A stretch of 13,176 nucleotides of DNA from contig QIJB01000073.1 of NCBI GenBank assembly GCA_003231675.1, positions 1-13,176 on the forward strand. The letters are read 5' to 3'. The translations under genes and the position numbers were made by a program. How positions within the stretch are numbered: position 1 is the first letter of the stretch; every line of letters starts with the position of its first letter. Shown one piece after another: positions 12,687-13,176 of the stretch. The DNA comes from Candidatus Campbelliibacteriota bacterium. Lineage in GTDB: Bacteria > Patescibacteriota > Minisyncoccia > UBA9983. The notes under the pieces are model-generated. The model searched no databases. It was given only the letters and a program-made list of their open reading frames with translations, and was not told the origin of the DNA.

Positions 12687-13176
12687 TCACTCCCCCAGAT
12701 ACGCCTCAATAACTTCTTTTTCGGCAAGGACTTTTTCCGGTTCGCCTTCGGCCAATAACTTGCCCTCGTCCATTACCAAAACTGTATCAGAAAGCTCGCG
12801 AATCAGTTCCATTGACGCCAGAAACTATTTTTATCATCTCCGGGAAAAGTCCGGAAAACGGCTCGTCAAAAAGATAAATTTCGGACTTCATCGCCATGGC
12901 GCGAGCGACTTCCAGAAGTTTTCTTTGTCCGTAGGAAAGGTTGACCGCCAACTGATCTTTCTTTTTCCAAAGGTCCACTTTTCGCAAAACTTCCTCGGCT
13001 TTTTCCAAATGGTAATCTTTGTGCTTTTCAAAAAGGGCAGGAAAAACATTCCGCTCGGTTAAAACAACCAGAATATTGTCTAGTGCCGTCATCTGTTCAA
13101 AAAGTCGCGCATCTTGAAATGTGCGAGTGATGCCGTAAGTGGAAATCTGGTAGGGCTTTACGCTTTTTAATTTTAC
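12687..13176 (-). pseudogene. livG: Branched-chain amino acid ABC transporter ATPase LivG, 3' part, with 50-nt deletion
   Basis: The frame open at the right edge reads ISTYGITRTFQDARLFEQMT (Q-loop), the LivG-specific helical insert, the signature LSYGQRKLLEVARAMA and Walker B IYLFDEPFSGLFPE, then MIKIVSG and nonsense to a stop at 12787. The proper C-terminus (MELIRELSDTVLVMDEGKLL to VIEAYLGE) continues in another frame to the TGA at 12687-12689. Alignment with the copy at 11226-11430 shows exactly 50 nt missing at about 12812, equivalent to 11352-11401, which code for IRELKQKGKTVILIEHN. The H-loop histidine needed for ATP hydrolysis is lost. Walker A is outside the window. A functional product would need the missing piece, so either the gene is dead or the deletion is an assembly error. 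Confidence 0.85.

Noticed and set aside
302..12812. Programmed translational bypassing or recoding as a common explanation for the four frame breaks
   Set aside because: In livG and SBP B coding sequence is missing, not inserted, so ribosome hopping could not restore the proteins.

Overview
The window most likely comes from a member of the Candidate Phyla Radiation (Patescibacteria, Parcubacteria-like). This is an inference from the protein style (RecG, FtsH and SmpB variants), from tRNA and tmRNA genes that do not encode CCA, and from substrate-binding proteins anchored by an N-terminal helix without a lipobox. TGA is used as a normal stop (livF, the 58-codon ORF), so the UGA-recoding lineages are unlikely. 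No marker gene fixes the taxonomy.

Left part (1-2250): the C-terminal half of recG, broken by a frameshift and closed by a perfect 20-bp stem hairpin. Then a two-gene operon of tiny proteins (a zinc-ribbon-like protein and a 58-residue unknown) with strong Shine-Dalgarno sites. On the minus strand follow a small polytopic membrane protein with an internal tandem duplication and a tRNA whose anticodon reads UAU (isoleucine, AUA codon), which is rare in bacteria.

Middle part (2250-5740): a protein quality-control cluster. ftsH (membrane AAA+ protease, minus strand) is divergent from smpB (plus strand), which is followed directly by ssrA (tmRNA). SmpB and tmRNA rescue stalled ribosomes and tag the nascent chain; FtsH is one of the proteases known to degrade tagged proteins in other bacteria. 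The predicted tag ends in ALALA. The 3' end of ssrA is repeated directly 260 bp downstream and once inverted, in a gene-free stretch of about 400 bp full of hairpins, which looks like an integration scar.

Right part (5740-13176): a branched-chain-amino-acid-type (Liv) ABC importer locus in unusual order on the minus strand: livG (running in from the right edge), substrate-binding protein (SBP) A, a livG 3' remnant, SBP B, a second livG 3' remnant, a divergent TrmB-family regulator on the plus strand, SBP C, SBP D, and livF. The livG tails in front of SBP B and of the trmB/SBP C block are footprints of repeated duplication of a 'livG tail + SBP' unit. A divergent promoter region between trmB and SBP C carries good promoters on both strands and dyads suited to be operators; trmB looks leaderless. 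No permease genes (livH/livM) lie in the window.

Four conserved genes (recG, livF, SBP B, livG) are interrupted by small frame-breaking deletions. Genuine decay and assembly error cannot be separated from sequence alone. The main things to follow up are the SBP amplification with livG scars, the UAU tRNA, and the ssrA-end repeats.
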